DNA from: Hyphodiscus hymeniophilus
Taxonomy: Eukaryota; Ascomycota; Leotiomycetes; Helotiales; Hyphodiscaceae
Length of the DNA: 64,000 nt
Assembly (NCBI GenBank): GCA_016508695.1
Contig: VNKQ01000010.1
Location: forward strand, 310,001 to 374,000
Direction: 5' to 3'
Shown here: positions 58,921 through 64,000 of the stretch, piece by piece
Position numbering within the stretch: position 1 is the stretch's first letter
Layout: every line of letters starts with the position of its first letter
Position numbers and translations under genes: made by a program
The notes under the pieces: generated by a model
The model's database searches: none
What the model was told of the DNA's origin: nothing
Seen by the model: the letters and a program-made list of their open reading frames with translations, nothing else

Positions 58921-59986
58921 TCCCTCTATCTACTCATTCCTCCCAGCGATTCTGCGCTCTACAGTACGTTCTCCACCTTTCACTCTTACCCCTCCTTCTC
59001 CTGCATTCCTCTCCAGCAATTCCTGTCCCAGTCAAGTACCAAGACCACGCAGAACCCGACTGTCCTGGCTCTCTCCTCCCTCCACAGTTTCTCTCTCCAC
59101 TACTTGCGTGTGTTCCCTCATTACCCCTCCCTTCTCTCCTTCTCTCCTTCTCTCCTTCTCCCCTTCTCTCCTTCTCCCCTTCCCAGACTACCAGAGCAGC
59201 GACGTCAATTCGAACGCTAGCTAATGTTAAGCGACCAGCTTCCCACCACTAACCTGACCTGGACCCTCTGGCGCAACTCTTGGGATATCTGCCCATTCAC
59301 CACCCAACAACAACAAACTCCCCCTCCTCCCCCCCGAGGCCAAAACCTGCAGACACCACCACCTTCAAACTTATATCCACTCTTCCTGCGAACCTGCGAC
59401 CTGTTGCGACCTTTCCCAGAATTCCAAAGGATCCCCCCCTCTCCCCCAACCCGTCCTGAGGCGACCTTTCTTGCTAATCACACACTCCTACAACGGAAAC
59501 CACACCCTCTGAGCAGCGGTCCTTGTCAGCCAACCACAGCTGTGATTAGTCTCCCCAAGCTCCATCTCAAAACGTCACGAGGCCAGCAACTTGGGCCAAC
59601 GACCTAATCCTTACCTTACCTAACATTCTCTCCATCGAACGGCACAACTTCACACAACCAAAATCCCCATCTAAACTCCGCACGCCTCGACAGGTTACCT
59701 CCTCGAATTCCTTCAGTATCTCTTTCACTCACACGCCTCGCTCGCAGCCACAGTCTAAGACCCGGCTACTCGTCCGCAACAGAAGCACAAACTGTGAATA
59801 TTACTTGGTGAGACCGTCACGTTACTAGGACGCCCCCTCCAATAGTCACGGATCGCTTGCTCGACGGTCGACGCAGCCCTCGATTGCCCATCACGGATTT
59901 TACGAGGTTATCGACTCGTCTCCTTACCATTCTTCTGTCCTTCAGCCCTCCGCATTCGCGATAGCAATAGCGTTTTGTCCCTCAGG
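58921..59986 (+). promoter_or_regulatory. CT-rich leader of GSK3 with a probable 5' UTR intron
   Basis: The strand is strongly C/T-biased, as in leaders of highly regulated fungal genes. A long pyrimidine tract (about 59127-59183, repeats of CTCCTTCTCT) ends in CCCAG at 59186, an ideal splice acceptor. A GTACGT donor lies at 58974, so a 213 bp leader intron is likely. Several upstream ATGs would precede the main start at 59987 if transcription began before them. Confidence 0.5.
59127..59183 (+). repeat. Polypyrimidine tandem repeat
   Basis: Imperfect tandem copies of CTCCTTCTCT run for about 55 bp with only C and T. They form the polypyrimidine tract of the probable leader-intron acceptor. 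Such tracts vary in length between strains. Confidence 0.7.
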
Positions 59987-61440
59987 ATGTCGCAGAATCG
60001 GCCGGCTGCCTTCTCGAGTCTGAGGATGGGAGGTGAGATGACCCCACGCCCCCTCATTGTCTGGCTCATCTGCTAACACATACATAACAGAGGTTATCCG
60101 CGAGAAAGTTCAAGATGGCGTTACCGGTGAGACGCGAGATATGCAATACACACAATGCAAGATCGTGGGAAACGGATCATTCGGCGTCGTCTTTCAGACC
60201 AAGCTCTCACCTTCGGGCGAAGACGCTGCCATCAAGCGCGTCTTGCAAGACAAAAGATTCAAGGTGCGCATTCGGGTTTGATTTGATCATTGGTAAATAC
60301 TAACGAGCGCTCTAGAATCGTGAGCTGCAAATCATGCGTATTGTCCGACACCCAAACATAGTCGAGCTCAAGGCCTTCTACTATTCGAATGGTGAACGCG
60401 TGTGTTACTCTTTCCAACCCTTTCATCGAGTTTCTTTCTAACCACCCTTTGGCAGAAGGATGAGGTCTATCTGAACCTTGTCCAAGAATATGTCCCAGAG
60501 ACTGTCTACCGTGCCTCGAGATATTTCAACAAGATGAAGACAACCATGCCAATCCTCGAAGTCAAGCTCTACATCTACCAACTCTTCCGGGCCCTCGCCT
60601 ACATACACTCGCAAGGAATTTGTCATCGTGATATCAAGCCACAAAATCTGCTCTTGGACCCAAGCACAGGTGTATTGAAGCTCTGCGATTTTGGCAGCGC
60701 AAAGATCCTGGTGGAAAATGAGCCAAACGTTTCGTATATCTGCTCCCGATACTACAGAGCTCCCGAGCTTATTTTTGGCGCAACCAATTACACAACCAAG
60801 ATTGGTGGGTCTCCCTTTAAATACAAGATTTCTTTTACTAAAAACCGCCGCAGATGTCTGGTCAACTGGCTGTGTTATGGCTGAATTGATGCTTGGTCAA
60901 CCTCTGTTCCCTGGAGAATCTGGAATTGATCAATTGGTCGAAATCATTAAGGTGTTGGGGACTCCAACCCGCGACCAAATCCGCACCATGAACCCAAATT
61001 ACATGGAGCATAAATTCCCGCAGATCAAGCCTCATCCATTTAACAAGGTTTTCCGCAAGGCTGACTCCAATGCGATCGAACTCATCTCATGCCTCCTCGA
61101 GTACACGCCAACTGAGCGACTCTCGGCCATCGATGCCATGGTTCACCCATTCTTCGATGAGCTGCGAGATCCGAGCACTAGATTCCCAGATTCGCGTCAC
61201 CCAGGCGGACCTGTGAAGGATATGCCCACGCTCTTTGACTTTTCCCGTCATGGTGAGTTTTTTGTTCCTCGCTTTTGTTTTTCTTGTAGCTGACAATTCG
61301 CCGCAGAGCTCTCAATTGCCCCGCAACTCAACCACCGGCTGGTTCCGCAACAAATCCGTGCTAGTCTGGCATCTAGAGGCCTAGACATAGATAACTTCAC
61401 GCCCATGCCGAAGGACGAGATGATGGCGCGGTTAGATTGA
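59987..61440 (+). CDS. GSK3: Glycogen synthase kinase 3 (shaggy-type protein kinase)
   Basis: GSK3 is a Ser/Thr kinase acting in growth, stress and developmental signalling. Exons 59987-60032, 60091-60263, 60316-60399, 60456-60804, 60854-61252 and 61307-61440 give 394 residues, the typical fungal length, with all phases consistent. The Gly loop is VGNGSFGVVF and the ATP-binding Lys lies in AAIKRVLQD. VRHPNIVELKAFYYSNGER, the catalytic HRDIKPQNLLL and DFG motif CDFGSAK follow. The activation segment SYICSRYYRAPELIFGATNY carries the family's phospho-tyrosine. DVWSTGCVMAELMLGQPLFP and GTPTRDQIRTMNPNY are GSK3-specific, as is the end GLDIDNFTPMPKDEMMARLD. The long leader suggests regulated expression. 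Confidence 0.97.
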
Positions 61441-62515
61441 AGCCCTTACAAGGATGATTGATGAATGAATGCTTTACTGTGGCTCGGTGGTGGCTCGGCT
61501 GTTGGCTCTACTACGAGTCAATGTTCTCTGAGCCTCTCGCATCGGCAACTACCCCAGCATACTACGAGTCCTGCATGTGTCGTTTTCAGCATTTGCGGAC
61601 CAGGAATGATTGTGGAAAGGTTGAAAGTTATGTGGAGAATATGGAATCTATGATCGCACGCGTTATTGGTCTGGCAGGAATACCCCCCGGTGGAATTCCG
61701 TCGAGCTTCGACTCTTTCGATACAACGGATCATGGGTCCTTGATGAGGATTTCTCCAATGGCTCAACCCTTTGACTTGACCGTGGATCATGAGTCCGATT
61801 GAGATTTTTCAACTCGACGATCCCCTTCTTCTTTAGACTTTTTTTTGCATGATGGAAATGGCCGTTTGCTTTTTATTCTTGTTGTTGCACTACAGACGCT
61901 CTTCTGAAAGCGAGCAGATGGGTGGCTGGACTTCCGTTTTCTCCTCATCCCAAAGATCAGGCGTACTTTTACATTTGATGGCACGCTTGTGTTCAATGAT
62001 TGCATGGAAAGGCTAATATTCCGCAATGGGGTGCTTATCGCCTGGGCTGGCACGGTCAAAAGATTCATTTTCCTTTCCTGGTCAATGCCATGAATGGCTA
62101 TCAAAAGGGGCTGGTCGATTGCAAGGATTACCAAAGACTTTCCATACTTGAGACTGATACTCAATTGACATTCAGCTCGTACCGAGATCTTTTGTGACTT
62201 TGCATGCTATTCAATGAGTTATGAGTACTTACGGGCTCTCGTACGATTTCTCCGACTTGGAACCTCTCAGGTGAATAACACGCACCAAGAACTACCAAAA
62301 AAAGGTAGTAAACATAAGAAGTTTGGGTAAACAACTGTGCTTCAAAATTGACTCGATAAAAACGCAACCAAAAAAACACCTTTGCTTCAATTTATTGCCT
62401 TGTTAATAAGGCACAATAGTAAAGCTCCGTGCCGATGCGCGCCCGAACAACTTCAAAGTTTTGGAACTCGTTGTAAACAGCCGACGAAAACAAATATCTA
62501 CTCAATCTCCTCATC
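61441..62515. other. Intergenic region between GSK3 and CBP80
   Basis: GSK3 3' end and CBP80 promoter. Frames at 61458-61802 and 61787-62164 are featureless. No RNA gene was recognised. Confidence 0.5.
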
Positions 62516-64000
62516 ATGGCTGACTACGATCAAAGACCCCGAGGAGGCCGCGGTGGCTACAATAACAACCGTAAGAGAAGATACAGAGGTAATGTAATCC
62601 CAACTTCACTCCTCCCTCCCCCAAACCTGAAGTCAAACGCGAGGCTGACAGCAGCACCTGTAGACGAAGACGACTACGATCGCCGACCCCAACGCCGCCG
62701 CTACGAAGAACCTCTCGCCGTAAGAGTCCGCAAGCAGCTCCTCTCCATTGCCGAATCACCCCTCAAACGCGTTGAAGATGAAGTGCTATCCATTGCGAAA
62801 ACGGTCTGTGAGAACACAGAAGACGTCGAGCTTCGTGAGAGCTTCCTAGATCTCACATTGCAGATGGTTGTAGAGCAGCCGTTTAAGATCCCGTTTGTGG
62901 CTGCGGTTTGTCTGATTGTTAATACAATGAAAGGAGAGATCATGGGAGAGATTCTGAAGAGGACGGTGGTTAAGACGGAGGAGGCGGTTGCGCGAGGAGA
63001 GTGGAGGGATGTCAAGCTTTTCATGAAGTTTCTGGGCGGTCTGCAGGGTGTAATGGAGGGAGAGGGAGTCTTTCCTGTGCTGCAGGATTTGTTGACCAAG
63101 GCGGTGGATTTACAGACGGAGAATAATGAGGAGGTGGGTTTCCTGAGATTGAGGTGCTGGGAAGCAGCTAATGTGTGGACAGACTGTTGGACCGGAGTTG
63201 GTTAAGATCATTCTCTTTACGATCCCATATATCATGTCTTCGTCAGCTACGGACGTTCATCAAAAGGCTGCTAGTTTGTTGGAGAATACGGATATCATTG
63301 CTGGGGAACCGCATGTCTTACAGGCTTTGGTGGATCCGTATCCGGGCAATGGAAAGGACGAAGCTGTCTCGCCCGACGGAGTGCTCAATTTGCTGCAGAA
63401 ACAGTTGCAGAGTGAAGAGAAATCTGGATGGGTCTTGGCTTGCCTTCCCAGACCTTGGAAGATGCTGCTTGATGGAGGACAAGAAGATCCATTAGCAACC
63501 GCACCAAAACACGTCCTTCCCCCGATTACAATTCCAGAAGTTGTTAACGCAGGCCCACGACCTCTCTTCCCCGAGCTTTACTTCTCTGTCTACGCCAATC
63601 AGGATATCGAGACTGTGCCTTCAACTTCCGACATTGCTTCCTGCTTGATCCGAGACGCTATCATTGATACCATCAACATTCTGGACTACAACAGAAATGC
63701 CACCGCTCGTTTCCTGATTGATATCGATTGCTACTTCACTCCGGATACCTTCGTGAAGAGAGCGACTCCATTCGATAGATTGCGCGAGCTGCGAGAGGTT
63801 GAAGGCGACAGATCGACCTGGAAGCCAGAAGATGTAGCAGTCGACGCTGTCTTCTCTCAGCTTTTCCAACTTCCTAACCCAGAACACAAGCTCGTCTACT
63901 ACCACTCCGTCTTGACCGAATCCTGCAAGATTGCTCCTGCGGCTATTGCGCCGAGTTTGGGACGTGCTATTCGTTACTTGTACCGCCGTGTTGACTCGAT
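62516..64000 (+). CDS. CBC1: Nuclear cap-binding complex large subunit CBP80 (3' end outside window)
   Basis: CBP80 with CBP20 binds the 5' cap of nascent RNA and couples it to splicing, export and decay. Exons 62516-62588, 62664-63133 and 63183 to the right edge give 453 complete codons here; the family is about 800 residues, so roughly the N-terminal half is present. The Arg/Gly-rich start (QRPRGGRGGYNNN) is followed by the MIF4G-type helical domain: LSIAESPLKRVEDEVLSIAK, PFKIPFVAAVCLIVNTMKGE, KLFMKFLGGLQGVM and VKIILFTIPYIMSSS. The downstream part LFPELYFSVYANQDIETVP and LIRDAIIDTINILDYNRNAT is typical. Intron 1 falls just after the RG-rich segment. A strong match to fungal Cbc1/Sto1-type proteins. 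Confidence 0.93.

Overview
The window is a 64 kb piece of nuclear DNA from a filamentous ascomycete (Pezizomycotina; I lean towards Leotiomycetes, but that is an inference from general protein resemblance). The evidence is small GT-AG introns of about 45-160 bp, fungal versions of housekeeping genes (ACT1, RPL10A, TOM40, SEC8, GSK3, CBP80, FES1, SMI1/KNR4), a fungal MHYT hybrid histidine kinase and a PF11951-type fungal regulator. Exon boundaries were worked out by hand from splice signals, reading phase and family resemblance. No transcript data were available.

Left part (1-14.5 kb), accessory-like: the 3' part of an MHYT hybrid histidine kinase (+), an FAD-linked oxidase of the berberine-bridge type (+, with a GC-AG intron) and, convergent to it, a fungal transcription-factor-like gene (-). 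About 6.3 kb of gene-poor sequence follows, in which only a 75-residue Cys-rich protein and a possible spliced fragment can be supported.

Middle part (14.5-46 kb), mostly conserved cell machinery: a divergent 14-3-3 protein, a Myb-like protein with a long Lys/Glu-rich arm (-), SMI1/KNR4 (+), VPS68 (+), RPL10A/uL1 (-), SEC8 (-), an unrecognised 547-residue protein (+), ACT1 (-), FES1 (+), TOM40 (-) and a PFK26-like 6-phosphofructo-2-kinase (+). Two broken genes for probable secreted proteins lie among them: one at 27.2-27.7 kb (single in-frame TAA) and one at 35.3-36.0 kb (two frameshifts).

Right part (46-64 kb): a ubiquitin-specific protease homologue ending in a CaaX box (-) shares a 432 bp divergent promoter with mitochondrial ribosomal protein uL5m (+). 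A membrane-anchored short-chain dehydrogenase (-) follows, then a 6.7 kb gene-free stretch. GSK3 (+), whose leader probably contains an intron, and the 5' part of CBP80 (+) complete the window. There is no operon logic. Genes are grouped by divergent and convergent pairs rather than by pathway, and I see no convincing new multi-gene system. The most interesting items are the decayed secreted-protein genes, the kinase-only PFK-2, the lipid-anchored USP, the CACGTG repeat cluster and the orphan proteins.
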